Positions 32,047-39,719 of a stretch of 64,000 nt of DNA are shown here, piece by piece. A program made the position numbers and the translations under genes. The notes below the pieces were generated by a model. It was not told the origin of the DNA. It ran no database searches and saw nothing but the letters and a program-made list of their open reading frames with translations. Every line of letters starts with the position of its first letter. The first letter of the stretch is position 1. This stretch comes from Fimenecus sp045593645 (GTDB taxonomy: Bacteria > Bacillota > Clostridia > Oscillospirales > Acutalibacteraceae). The DNA lies in NCBI GenBank assembly GCA_045593645.1, contig JAZNWZ010000130.1:1-64000 (forward strand), in the 5' to 3' direction.

Positions 32047-33107
32047 CCTACAATATCATCCCAAATTGCAAATGCTTCTTCCTGCAAAGATCCGTCATCG
32101 TGTGTTTCACCAAACTCGTAAAGCATAGAAGCAAGATTGTCATAATCTTCTTTTGAAGAAGCTCTATCAATTTCATTTACAATATCAATACTTCCTGGGT
32201 CTTTTTCATATTTTGAAAGCATTTGCATTTTTACAAAGTCCAAGTCCATACTTTCAATCAATCTGTTTTCTTCTGACTCTTTTACTTCATTAAGAGGTCC
32301 AAGAATTGCATCTGGGTCATTCTTCAAGTAGCGAGCCATCTCTGACTGTGTAATACCGTGATCTTTCAAAATATCGCCAATATCAAGTGCTGAATACAAA
32401 GTTGCTTTTGTTACGCCAAGTTCATCTGCAATCTGTGGAACTGTCTTTTCTCCAGTCAATACTTTTGCAATAACAACTTTTCTTGGTGTTGAGATTTTCT
32501 TTGAAAGTGGTTCGTTCATTCTTGGGTCACGACAGAACTCTTTCCAGTCTTCAATGAAGTCTGCATCGTGTTCATCTTCCGCGCCGCCAACCATTGAATC
32601 CCAAGCGTTGCCTGTACCTGCACCTTTGCTTTCTGTTTCAGAAGTCATACCGTCAGGATTTATTGCGCCTTTTGTTGGGTCATCGTCTTCTTTGTTGTTG
32701 TATGAAATTGCTTCAGCTTTCAAATAACGACCAAGATAATACTGGAAGTTTCCAATTTTCATATCCTGATATTCGTCTGGGTTGAATGCTTTAATTGCTT
32801 TTTCAAATGCGATATAAACCAAAGACAAGAAATCGCCAAACTCACCGTTTGCAATTCTCATTCTGATAACTTTCTTTGAAGCTTCTTTTCCAATGAAGTT
32901 TGTCCAGAAAGTATAGAAAATCATTTTCTTACATTTGTTCAAAAGGAAGATTTCTGCATCGTCGTCGCCTTCTTTGGCATCGAAGATTGCGCCGATAAGG
33001 TCATCCTCATATTCGCGAGCTTTATCAGTCATAGCGAAAAGTTCGTCAAACTGAGAATTCAAAGCACCGTAATTATCTTCCTTTGCTTCTTTTATCTGTT
33101 CAGCCAT
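32043..33107 (-). CDS. Sigma-70-family-like phage transcription factor (354 aa)
   Basis: A region 2-like segment near residues 50-130 (FLLNKCKKMIFYTFW, GEFGDFLSLVYIAFEKAIKAFNP, FQYYLGRYLKAEAI) resembles sigma region 2 helices, and a later helix-turn-helix (TVPQIADELGVTKATLYSAL, near 230-250) resembles region 4. An acidic linker separates them. Start at MAEQIKEAKED with GGAGACTATA upstream. By analogy with T4 gp55, a candidate for reading the class 2 or class 3 motifs. Confidence 0.65.
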   Translation of the reverse strand: MAEQIKEAKEDNYGALNSQFDELFAMTDKAREYEDDLIGAIFDAKEGDDDAEIFLLNKCKKMIFYTFWTNFIGKEASKKVIRMRIANGEFGDFLSLVYIAFEKAIKAFNPDEYQDMKIGNFQYYLGRYLKAEAISYNNKEDDDPTKGAINPDGMTSETESKGAGTGNAWDSMVGGAEDEHDADFIEDWKEFCRDPRMNEPLSKKISTPRKVVIAKVLTGEKTVPQIADELGVTKATLYSALDIGDILKDHGITQSEMARYLKNDPDAILGPLNEVKESEENRLIESMDLDFVKMQMLSKYEKDPGSIDIVNEIDRASSKEDYDNLASMLYEFGETHDDGSLQEEAFAIWDDIVG

Positions 33108-33116
33108 TATAGTCTC

Positions 33117-33137
33117 CACTAATAAATATTTAGTGGA
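33117..33137 (-). promoter_or_regulatory. Class 3 motif within inverted repeat
   Basis: CCACTAA-TAAATAT-TTAGTGG: 7-bp perfect arms around an AT core, upstream of the sigma-like gene; possible autoregulatory operator. Confidence 0.45.
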
Positions 33138-33139
33138 AC

Positions 33140-33547
33140 TTATATTATCTTTCGTGGGTTATTGTAAACAACTATTTTATGTGGCTTATTTTTCTTATGA
33201 CAGTGTTCAATATCGTTCTTTGTTCCGAGTGATTTACCGTCCCATAAGATAAGACAATAATCACATTTATCAACCATTATTTCATTACGAATGTGTCCTG
33301 CTGCTTTTCCATATTTATCCCATTCTGCAGGAAAATCCCAAGTACCAAGATTATGATTGTCAGCGAAGTTTTTTGCAATCATATCAACGCCTTTAGCAAG
33401 GCCTTGTATAATTATAAAATCTCTATCGCTAGAACCAAACTTTTGCTGATGTTCAGCATCAATCTCTTTGAGATAACTTATTATTTGTTTTTCAACCCAA
33501 GGAACATCAGTAATTGTTCTTGAGCCGCATACCATTACTCCAACCAT
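33140..33547 (-). CDS. SLOG/DUF2493 Rossmann-fold protein (135 aa)
   Basis: Typical DUF2493/YspA features: VMVCGSRTITDVPWV at the N-terminus, IIIQGLAKGVDMIA (GLAKGVD) and FPAEWDKYGKAAGHIRNEIM. SLOG domains bind nucleotides or nucleotide-derived ligands; the phage role is unknown. Coupled by overlap to the polymerase-fragment gene. Confidence 0.75.
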   Translation of the reverse strand: MVGVMVCGSRTITDVPWVEKQIISYLKEIDAEHQQKFGSSDRDFIIIQGLAKGVDMIAKNFADNHNLGTWDFPAEWDKYGKAAGHIRNEIMVDKCDYCLILWDGKSLGTKNDIEHCHKKNKPHKIVVYNNPRKII

Positions 33548-33972
33548 TACTTTTTCATATGTTCAAGGATGTGGTCAGTTGGCTGTAATTCACAAGCTTT
33601 AATAACCAAACCATCTGCAGGACAACCTGCTCTTTCAACTCTTACTTTTGAAGTATCTGCAAAAACGTAATCTTTATTATCAACATCATCGTGAACTCTG
33701 ATTGCTTTCATTCCAATTGAACCAACGAATGTACCGAAACCTGTCATCGAGTGCAAGTCTGATGTATCTGAGCCATCACGATATACTGAATAAAGAACTG
33801 GGTCAGGTTTAGCTTTTTGTCCTTCAGGCGAGTCAAATGTTGCGTCAGGACATTCATTAAGAAATGTATCAATTGAAGCAAGTCGTGCTTGAAGTGAAGC
33901 AAAGTCACAAGTCAACAAAAAGTATCCTCTCTGTCCACCTTCACGACAATTTTCTTTTTTCTTTATAAACAT
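33547..33972 (-). CDS. Family A DNA polymerase fragment carrying motif A, with unrelated tail (141 aa)
   Basis: Residues 17-80 match motif A of Pol I-type enzymes: LLTCDFASLQARLAS (compare DYSQIELRLLA) and, after an insertion, DPVLYSVYRDGSDTSDLHSMT (compare DP.L...F.DG.DIHT.TA). The finger (motif B) and a proper motif C are absent. The last 60 residues (YVFADTSKVRV, LVIKACELQPTDHIL) look like a separate small beta domain, perhaps an intein or Hint remnant. It has its own AGGGAG site, so it is expressed as an independent piece: split polymerase subunit or relic. Confidence 0.5.
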   Translation of the reverse strand: MFIKKKENCREGGQRGYFLLTCDFASLQARLASIDTFLNECPDATFDSPEGQKAKPDPVLYSVYRDGSDTSDLHSMTGFGTFVGSIGMKAIRVHDDVDNKDYVFADTSKVRVERAGCPADGLVIKACELQPTDHILEHMKK

Positions 33973-34013
33973 ATATTCTCCCTAGCACCGAAATGTGCCA
34001 TAATCTTATATTT

Positions 34014-34022
34014 TATATTAAC
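34014..34022 (-). promoter_or_regulatory. Class 2 motif
   Basis: GTTAATATA on the minus strand, 41 nt before the polymerase-fragment ATG. Confidence 0.4.
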
Positions 34023-34030
34023 TAAATTTT

Positions 34031-34210
34031 ATGTTAAAAATTGTAAAAGCAAACAACAACTTCTATTTATACAATGACTATGACTTCTTTGGTCCTTATC
34101 ATTCAATTGCTGATGCAACTTTTGCAAGTCATTCGCTCTCAAGACAACATAAAATAGCTATCGAAGAATCCGCCCAACTTCTAGGCTATAAGTTTATCAC
34201 TATTGTGTAA
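34031..34210 (+). CDS. Hypothetical protein (59 aa)
   Basis: Begins MLKIVKANNNFYLYNDYDFF and continues as a plausible small alpha/beta protein ending LLGYKFITIV. It lies alone on the plus strand with no Shine-Dalgarno, preceded by ACTAAATTTT that gives a class 3-like start-proximal motif 5 nt before the ATG. No other frame is plausible here. Confidence 0.55.
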   Translation: MLKIVKANNNFYLYNDYDFFGPYHSIADATFASHSLSRQHKIAIEESAQLLGYKFITIV

Positions 34211-34218
34211 AGCATCTA

Positions 34219-34569
34219 TCAGAAAAGTCCATCCCAAGCATTATCAAGCTCTGTATCAAAACGATACACTAACTTTACATCTTTATAAATGTATTCCTTT
34301 CGGGGCGCGGTTATTATAAGGCAATCATCAAACTCTTCAATCGTAAATGAGTCATAATACTCTTTTGAAAAACTCCAAGGGTTGTCGTCATACTTACTTT
34401 GAATTGCAACGTAATCATCGCCGCATTTGAGCATTGAATAGCCTTTAATATAATTCTCAGGCTTCACAAATGTTGCAACCCATTTACTTAAAATGTTTTC
34501 TTCAAAAACAAGATGCGTTTCTTTAAGTTCATTCGCAAATCTGTCTCTTCCAACTTCTTTCAAACTCAT
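34219..34569 (-). CDS. Hypothetical protein (116 aa)
   Basis: Begins MSLKEVGRDRFANEL; ATGA overlap with the gene upstream. Beta-rich with ITAPRKEYIYKDVKLVYRF. No family recognised. Confidence 0.5.
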   Translation of the reverse strand: MSLKEVGRDRFANELKETHLVFEENILSKWVATFVKPENYIKGYSMLKCGDDYVAIQSKYDDNPWSFSKEYYDSFTIEEFDDCLIITAPRKEYIYKDVKLVYRFDTELDNAWDGLF

Positions 34570-35126
34570 ATCGTAAACGGCTCATTTCTCCAATCTCTTG
34601 GAGGTATTTTCTTTTCAAGCTTGTCCATTCTTTCAAGAAGTTTTGCAATAACTTCAAGCTCAAACCAATCAGGATTCATATTACCGTTAGGATGCGCATT
34701 TCTTGCATCGTCGATAATCTGTTGTGCTTCATTTAATTTTTCTTGATGATACGCTTCTTCTGCAGCTCTCTTTTCTGCTGCAATTATTCCTTCAATTTTT
34801 GGCTCAACATATCGTTTCCAATTCTCATCATCAACATCAGGATTTATTCGAGGTCTTCCCATATAGTCGCGACTACTTAAAGCTTCTTTTGCAAACTCCT
34901 GAGCATCTTCTTCAGTAAAATTATCATTAAGTTTTTGAAGATAACAATGGCGACAAAGTCCTTTGAAGCGGTCATTCATTTCCCAAACAAAAGTGTGTCC
35001 TTCTGCTTTATAAAGGTCACCACAGTCTTTACATTTGATTGTATTTTCTACCTTACCGCCATACAAGGCTTCTTCAAGGCCAAACAAGAATTTATCTTCA
35101 CCATCAATGTTTAATTTATAAGCCAT
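34566..35126 (-). CDS. Zinc-finger protein next to replicative helicase (186 aa)
   Basis: CKDC (about 35-38) and CRHC (about 60-63) form a metal knuckle pair, followed by helical segments and NPDWFELEVIAKLLERMDKLEKK. TAATG coupling to the helicase gene implies a replication-linked role, but no family is recognised. Confidence 0.5.
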   Translation of the reverse strand: MAYKLNIDGEDKFLFGLEEALYGGKVENTIKCKDCGDLYKAEGHTFVWEMNDRFKGLCRHCYLQKLNDNFTEEDAQEFAKEALSSRDYMGRPRINPDVDDENWKRYVEPKIEGIIAAEKRAAEEAYHQEKLNEAQQIIDDARNAHPNGNMNPDWFELEVIAKLLERMDKLEKKIPPRDWRNEPFTI

Positions 35127-36580
35127 TACTGTTCCTCTTTTTCTTCAGACGCCTCTTCTTCTTCGTCTTCATCATCCTCTTCAAGCGGTGTCATTTTCAT
35201 AATATCTGGGTCAAACAAATATTTACCTAAACGGCCAATCTTACCCTGATTTTGTTTAAGCATATGCATTTCACAATAATCTGGCAAGTCTTCCCAGAGT
35301 TCTTTGTCTTCGATATAAAGTTCAGCATAATACTTTGGTCTGAACAAGCCTACAGCCCAACGAACACGCTCGAGGAAGGCACCCGCATTTTTAATTTGAT
35401 TTCTTACAGGACGGAACTTATTCAAATCATCAAGGTCATCAATGTGTTGTGCTTCACCTTCACCTTTACGATTCATCTGAAGAACAGCAATATAATGGAA
35501 ACCAAGTTCCTTTGCCATTGCATTAAGGACGTTGATTGCAACTTCAATACCCTGTGCAAAGTTCATACCCTTTTCATCAGTAATCATAAACTCTTTAATC
35601 ATCGAAAGCAAGTCGAACACAACAACCATATATTCTTGTCCGATGTCCTGCTGGAATTTTTTGATGTCCTGCTTAACCTGAGTTAAAGAAATCGAAGCAC
35701 ATTCACTGAAACGGAAATTCGGATTTTGTTTCAAGATAGCAAACTGATTTTTGATTTCTTTCTTAACCATTTCAAACATTTCTTTGTCAGGGGGATTGAC
35801 GATTGTGTCCATATCAATTCCTGTGTTCAAAGCAATGTCACGGTCAAATGTGTCCATAAGTCCCATTTCCAAAGAATAGTACATAAGAGGAACTCTTGAC
35901 ACCATCATTCTGTTTATCAAGTTCAAACACCAAGCAGACTTACCCATACCTGTTGCTGCTGCAATCAAACCACCACACCCAGGCGCTGGGCCGTACTTTA
36001 CATACTTATCAAGGATTGGGTCACCGAACAAATACTGCTTACCGTTCTTACGATCTTCGAAGTTTTCCATATATGTTTTTTCAACATCTTCGAGAGTCAT
36101 AATACGCTGCTTTCTTGTTATCGGCATCAAATCACTTTCGCTTTCATACAAAAGTTTTTTGATTTTTTCATTTACTTCATCGCTACGAATTGGGTTTTCT
36201 GAAACAAGTTTTCTTACTTCATCAAGACGCTTAAGAGCATTGACAGACATCTTTGTGTCCTGCAACATTTCAACTGCGTCTTTAATAACAACATCAGGAT
36301 TTGTGTTGATACCTGCAATAGCTTTAATAACATCAAATGTGACATTGATGTTTCTTGCTGATGCATCCTGAAATAATGCTTGAGTTGTTAAAGGGATATT
36401 GTTGTTTGTAAGTTTTTCAATCGAGTCAAATATATCTTTATAAGTCTCGTGAACGAATAAATCTTTTTCAACGCCTGTGACTTGAAAGTTGTCTTTGTTT
36501 ACATAAAGGGCGTTAAGCAATCTCATTTCCGCAACATTTACGGAAGTCTGCTCATCTAAGTTTTCAACCTTATTATTCAT
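35126..36580 (-). CDS. Replicative DNA helicase, DnaB/gp41 type (484 aa)
   Basis: RecA-fold hexameric 5'-3' helicase. The N-terminal DnaB helical domain is at residues 10-110 (EMRLLNALYVNKDNF). Walker A AAATGMGKSAW near 210, LMYYSLEMG (motif H1a), Walker B VVVFDLLSM near 310, FHYIAVLQMNRKG with the motif H3 Gln, and VRNQIKNAGAFLERVRWAVGL near the end. The C-terminus is a strongly acidic tail. ATG is 5 nt from a class 2 motif with no Shine-Dalgarno. Confidence 0.92.
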   Translation of the reverse strand: MNNKVENLDEQTSVNVAEMRLLNALYVNKDNFQVTGVEKDLFVHETYKDIFDSIEKLTNNNIPLTTQALFQDASARNINVTFDVIKAIAGINTNPDVVIKDAVEMLQDTKMSVNALKRLDEVRKLVSENPIRSDEVNEKIKKLLYESESDLMPITRKQRIMTLEDVEKTYMENFEDRKNGKQYLFGDPILDKYVKYGPAPGCGGLIAAATGMGKSAWCLNLINRMMVSRVPLMYYSLEMGLMDTFDRDIALNTGIDMDTIVNPPDKEMFEMVKKEIKNQFAILKQNPNFRFSECASISLTQVKQDIKKFQQDIGQEYMVVVFDLLSMIKEFMITDEKGMNFAQGIEVAINVLNAMAKELGFHYIAVLQMNRKGEGEAQHIDDLDDLNKFRPVRNQIKNAGAFLERVRWAVGLFRPKYYAELYIEDKELWEDLPDYCEMHMLKQNQGKIGRLGKYLFDPDIMKMTPLEEDDEDEEEEASEEKEEQ

Positions 36581-36585
36581 ATATT

Positions 36586-36594
36586 TAAATTAAC
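36586..36594 (-). promoter_or_regulatory. Class 2 motif, start-proximal
   Basis: GTTAATTTA on the minus strand, 5 nt before the helicase ATG. Confidence 0.5.
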
Positions 36595-36600
36595 CTCAAA

Positions 36601-37356
36601 TTAGAATAAGCTGCCCGTAAACTCGACAGTTGTAGACTGCAAATAATTATCCAAAAACTGAAGATAACCATTATGCAACTTAACTTCTCTTTCAACAAAA
36701 TCCTGAATTGAATGAGAAAGTCCGTTCGACTCAATATCTTCAATCTTTACATTACTTACAAATAAAATACCCTTATTGAGCTGACCCGTTCTTTTACGAA
36801 TCCAAGAGTCAAGGAAGGATAACATAAAACCACTTTTGTAAAGCTTCATCTTTTCTTTGTCAAAAGATTCATCAACAATTACAAGGTCTGTGTTTTCAAG
36901 CTTTTCAATTTTTGCAATTGCCTTTTCTTTTCTTTCTTCATTGAAATCTTCAGCATCCATAAGTGTATGTATTAAATCGTTCATCAATACATATCTTACT
37001 GAAAAGCCTTTTGACAATAAAGACTTACCTACCCAAGATGCAAGTGTTGACTTTTGCGTACCGTTTGGTCCGTACATATAAACCATCAACTTTCTTACTT
37101 CAGGATTGAGTTCAAATTGCTTTACATAATTTACTAAACGGTCTTTATCCGCTGCGGACTTTGTACCCGCATAAGAACGAGGTGAATAGTTGAAGTGGCG
37201 CATATCAAATCCGTTATGTTTGTACTGTCTCTCTAACTGATTTTCTGCAACCCACTTCTTGTGGCAATCACACTCCGTAGCGACCTGAAAGAAACCTGTC
37301 GGGTCAGTTTTGTATATGTACCCGTCTTTGCATTTACCACAAGATTTAAATTCCAT
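36601..37356 (-). CDS. DnaC-like AAA+ helicase loader (251 aa)
   Basis: An N-terminal zinc site (CGKCKDGY, ECDCHKKW) as in many DnaC/DnaI loaders, then the AAA+ core: Walker A MYGPNGTQKSTLA near residue 90-102 (Gln before the Lys is unusual), Walker B LVIVDES near 145 and sensor GILFVSNV near 190. Located immediately upstream of the DnaB-type helicase it should load. Separated by 2 nt from the preceding gene. Confidence 0.82.
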   Translation of the reverse strand: MEFKSCGKCKDGYIYKTDPTGFFQVATECDCHKKWVAENQLERQYKHNGFDMRHFNYSPRSYAGTKSAADKDRLVNYVKQFELNPEVRKLMVYMYGPNGTQKSTLASWVGKSLLSKGFSVRYVLMNDLIHTLMDAEDFNEERKEKAIAKIEKLENTDLVIVDESFDKEKMKLYKSGFMLSFLDSWIRKRTGQLNKGILFVSNVKIEDIESNGLSHSIQDFVEREVKLHNGYLQFLDNYLQSTTVEFTGSLF

Positions 37357-37358
37357 AA

Positions 37359-38183
37359 CTAATCATTCCACCAATTTTGTCTTTTTGCTTCAGAGAAAGC
37401 TGTTCTCTCTTCAAAAAGTTTTTTAAGGTCGTCATAATGACGGTCATAAATGTGCATTGAATCTGATGTCCAAATAATTGTACCAACTTCAAGGTCAGGA
37501 TATGTTTCCTTCAAGTCTTCGTACATATTTTGATAAACGAAACAATTCCAAGAAAGGTCAGAACAAATGAAGCCATAACGAACATCGTTACTTCTCATAT
37601 TGTGAACCATAAATAACTTGTTATCACGAATGAAGAAATGTGAATACATTGTGCAAATCATATCGTGCATTCCGTCTCTTTTGTAATCTTTATAAATTGA
37701 AGGACGGTTGTAAACAATAATTGCATTACGAGTTGTCTTGTCTTTTTTCAAAACATTCAAACACTCATCATACTGACTTCCATTTTCTTCACTGAAGACG
37801 CACCAACCATAATTTGAATTGATTTCTTTTTTATCATCTTTTGTGCAGCACGACTGCCAAGTTGGGTTGCTTTCAATCCCTTCGTGTCCTATGATTGATA
37901 AGTCCATAGACTTGTACCAATCAAGCTCCGACTTTACATACTTCTTTGGTGTCTGAAACATTTTGTCGATATAAACATAAGGTGAATATGGGTCAAGCTG
38001 AATAGTCTTTGCAAGAAGTTCTGCATAAGAAGACTGTCCTTCAACTTGTGAAGCATTTGCACCTGTCTTTACGACATCATCATTCTGAACTTTACTGTAT
38101 AAAGGCCAAAGAAGTTCATCTCTGATAACTTCATCGTTGTGACGATTAAGTTCAATAGGCTCTTCTACTTTAAATTTTCTCAT
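37359..38183 (-). CDS. Thymidylate synthase / dCMP hydroxymethylase family enzyme (274 aa)
   Basis: Catalytic Cys177 (DMICTMY), MRSNDV with Asp200 exactly 23 residues later as in E. coli thymidylate synthase (Cys146/Asp169), and DSMHIYDRH matching the HIY dUMP-ribose loop. At the position of the Asn that recognises uracil (E. coli Asn177) the sequence has Ser208-Asp209. Asp at this site is what distinguishes T4 dCMP hydroxymethylase, so substrate is open: dUMP or dCMP. ATG lies 5 nt from a class 2 motif. Works with the dCMP deaminase at 41325. Confidence 0.75.
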   Translation of the reverse strand: MRKFKVEEPIELNRHNDEVIRDELLWPLYSKVQNDDVVKTGANASQVEGQSSYAELLAKTIQLDPYSPYVYIDKMFQTPKKYVKSELDWYKSMDLSIIGHEGIESNPTWQSCCTKDDKKEINSNYGWCVFSEENGSQYDECLNVLKKDKTTRNAIIVYNRPSIYKDYKRDGMHDMICTMYSHFFIRDNKLFMVHNMRSNDVRYGFICSDLSWNCFVYQNMYEDLKETYPDLEVGTIIWTSDSMHIYDRHYDDLKKLFEERTAFSEAKRQNWWND

Positions 38184-38188
38184 ATTGT

Positions 38189-38197
38189 TATATTAAC
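38189..38197 (-). promoter_or_regulatory. Class 2 motif, start-proximal
   Basis: GTTAATATA on the minus strand, 5 nt before the ATG at 38183. Confidence 0.55.
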
Positions 38198-38205
38198 ATA
38201 AAAAA

Positions 38206-38235
38206 GGAGCGGCGTTCGTTTTAAATTGCCGCTCC
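38206..38235 (-). terminator. Intrinsic terminator
   Basis: GGAGCGGC (38206-38213) and GCCGCTCC (38228-38235), 8-bp stem, followed on the minus strand by TTTTTTATG. Ends the 238-aa gene transcript. Confidence 0.8.
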
Positions 38236-38268
38236 CGATAAGGAGTATGATAAATTTAATTGATTTGC

Positions 38269-38985
38269 TTAGTAGTAGTTTACAAGTTCACCTTTCAAGT
38301 ATCTGACGTGACGGCCTTGAATTGTTCTTGGCTCGCAAGTCATATATGCTTCAGTAAAAGTAAACTTACCGACATTTTCTTTGCCGTGATCTTTTGCAAG
38401 CTGAGTAAAATACTGTGCAAACTTGTCGTTTACAACATAATTATTACCAACTTCAAAATCTTTGTCGCCGTTTTTGTTGTAATAAGCAGCGACTTTATCT
38501 TTTCCTTTGAAAAGGAAAGAATCCTGTCCGAAGCATTCAACATCAGTTGGGTCACCTACGAATTCTCCTGCATCATTTTTCTGAACAGGATCGAACTGAA
38601 TAAGCTGCAAACCAAAGTTGAACAATTCATCTTCAGATTTTGTATCTTTATCTCTTCCGACTGGGAAGATTATCAAAGAATCTTCATAAACCTGTTTAGG
38701 CGCATCAGTATCAGCACCTTCAATATATCCGCCTTTTACTGGGATAAAGCTGAACCCATTATTTTTTACAATATCTTTGAGCTTTGCAAATCTTGCTCTG
38801 TTTTCTTCCTCAGAACATTCGTTTCTGCTTGATGAAACAATCACATAAGGAAACTTTTCAAGGTTGTTGAAGACACGGTTAAGAGAACGGCGAGATGCTT
38901 CTTTGAAAGAAGTATAACCGTCAAGATTGCCGCTGTAAATTGGCTCTCTTCGAACATCTTCAAACTCTTCAAGTATCTTTTCCAT
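38269..38985 (-). CDS. DUF3293-like protein (238 aa)
   Basis: The N-terminal half (FPYVIVSSSRNECSEEENRARFAKLKDIVKN in two parts, then FIPVKGGYIEG and a Tyr-Glu-Asp-Ser-Leu strand) follows the pattern of DUF3293: residue-conserved N after sE, helix, G-x-x-x and E-x-S. The C-terminal half is of unknown type. AAGGAGTCAAAT precedes the ATG. Confidence 0.45.
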   Translation of the reverse strand: MEKILEEFEDVRREPIYSGNLDGYTSFKEASRRSLNRVFNNLEKFPYVIVSSSRNECSEEENRARFAKLKDIVKNNGFSFIPVKGGYIEGADTDAPKQVYEDSLIIFPVGRDKDTKSEDELFNFGLQLIQFDPVQKNDAGEFVGDPTDVECFGQDSFLFKGKDKVAAYYNKNGDKDFEVGNNYVVNDKFAQYFTQLAKDHGKENVGKFTFTEAYMTCEPRTIQGRHVRYLKGELVNYY

Positions 38986-39001
38986 ATTTGACTCCTTTTA
39001 G

Positions 39002-39319
39002 TTAGTCAATATCACCCCATAATTCAGGATGCTGCTTCATCATATCTTTTGCCTTAGGACCTAAACTCCAAAGGCGGGTTTTTTCACTGTACTTCAAAAC
39101 ACCAATACGTCTAAGATGGGCAAGCTGACAATTGTTCACACCGTTCACACGACGTACTTCAACTGATCTTCCCTTGGCATTGTTCCAAGCGCTTGCCTTT
39201 ACATAAGGCTGAACTCCCATCTCTTCATTTATCTGGGCTCGGTTTTGCGGGCCGAGTACATAAATCATATTAACAATTCTGAATGTAAGCGATGTGCTTT
39301 TAATTCTTGGACAAATCAT
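39002..39319 (-). CDS. Putative winged-helix DNA-binding protein (105 aa)
   Basis: Helix pattern RAQINEEMGVQPYVKASAW and a possible wing HLRRIGVLKYSEKTRLWSLG resemble a winged helix. AAGGAGTTAAGAT before the ATG. Could be a phage regulator; not a confident match. Confidence 0.45.
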   Translation of the reverse strand: MICPRIKSTSLTFRIVNMIYVLGPQNRAQINEEMGVQPYVKASAWNNAKGRSVEVRRVNGVNNCQLAHLRRIGVLKYSEKTRLWSLGPKAKDMMKQHPELWGDID

Positions 39320-39330
39320 ATCTTAACTCC

Positions 39331-39621
39331 TTAAGCCACAATACCGTCTGTCTTGCTGAACTTGTTGAAAACTCTTGCAACTTTTGTAAGAGCAGCATCA
39401 ACATTATCGTTGTCAACTCTTACCTGAAGGATTGCGCCTGTATTTACAAAGCAAACATCGATTGCATCAAACTTTTCCCACTTTTCTTCTGGGATGTAAT
39501 TTCCATTTTCGTCTGAAGTCCAAAACTCAAACTCGATGTGAATGTTAGGAAATCTTGGGTCAACATAAGTATAACCTTCTTTGCGGTTTGCAAGATATTT
39601 CTTAAGCATATTTCCTGTCAT
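39331..39621 (-). CDS. Hypothetical protein (96 aa)
   Basis: Begins MTGNMLKKYLANRKEGYTYV; acidic beta-rich centre. First gene after a class 1 promoter, with AAGGAGTAAATT. No family recognised. Confidence 0.55.
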   Translation of the reverse strand: MTGNMLKKYLANRKEGYTYVDPRFPNIHIEFEFWTSDENGNYIPEEKWEKFDAIDVCFVNTGAILQVRVDNDNVDAALTKVARVFNKFSKTDGIVA

Positions 39622-39644
39622 AATTTACTCCTTGTTTTCGATTT

Positions 39645-39681
39645 ACAATAATAATATAAAAAGAAAAGGACGGAAGTTTAA
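39645..39681 (-). promoter_or_regulatory. Class 1 sigma70-like promoter
   Basis: TTAAAC (39681-39676), 17 bp, TATATT (39658-39653), ATTATTGTAAA. The -35 box is exactly the loop of the terminator hairpin at 39667-39690. Confidence 0.7.
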
Positions 39682-39690
39682 TTCCGTCCT
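39667..39690 (-). terminator. Terminator of gp32-like gene, overlapping promoter
   Basis: Minus strand AGGACGGAA-TTAAAC-TTCCGTCCT (9-bp perfect stem) followed by TTTCTTTTT. Confidence 0.7.
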
Positions 39691-39719
39691 CAATATTTTT
39701 AAATTATTTTGTAATCAAA

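Noticed and set aside
33547..33972. VHDD in the polymerase fragment as motif C
   Set aside because: It lies only about 20 residues after motif A; in family A polymerases the distance is far larger and motif B must intervene.
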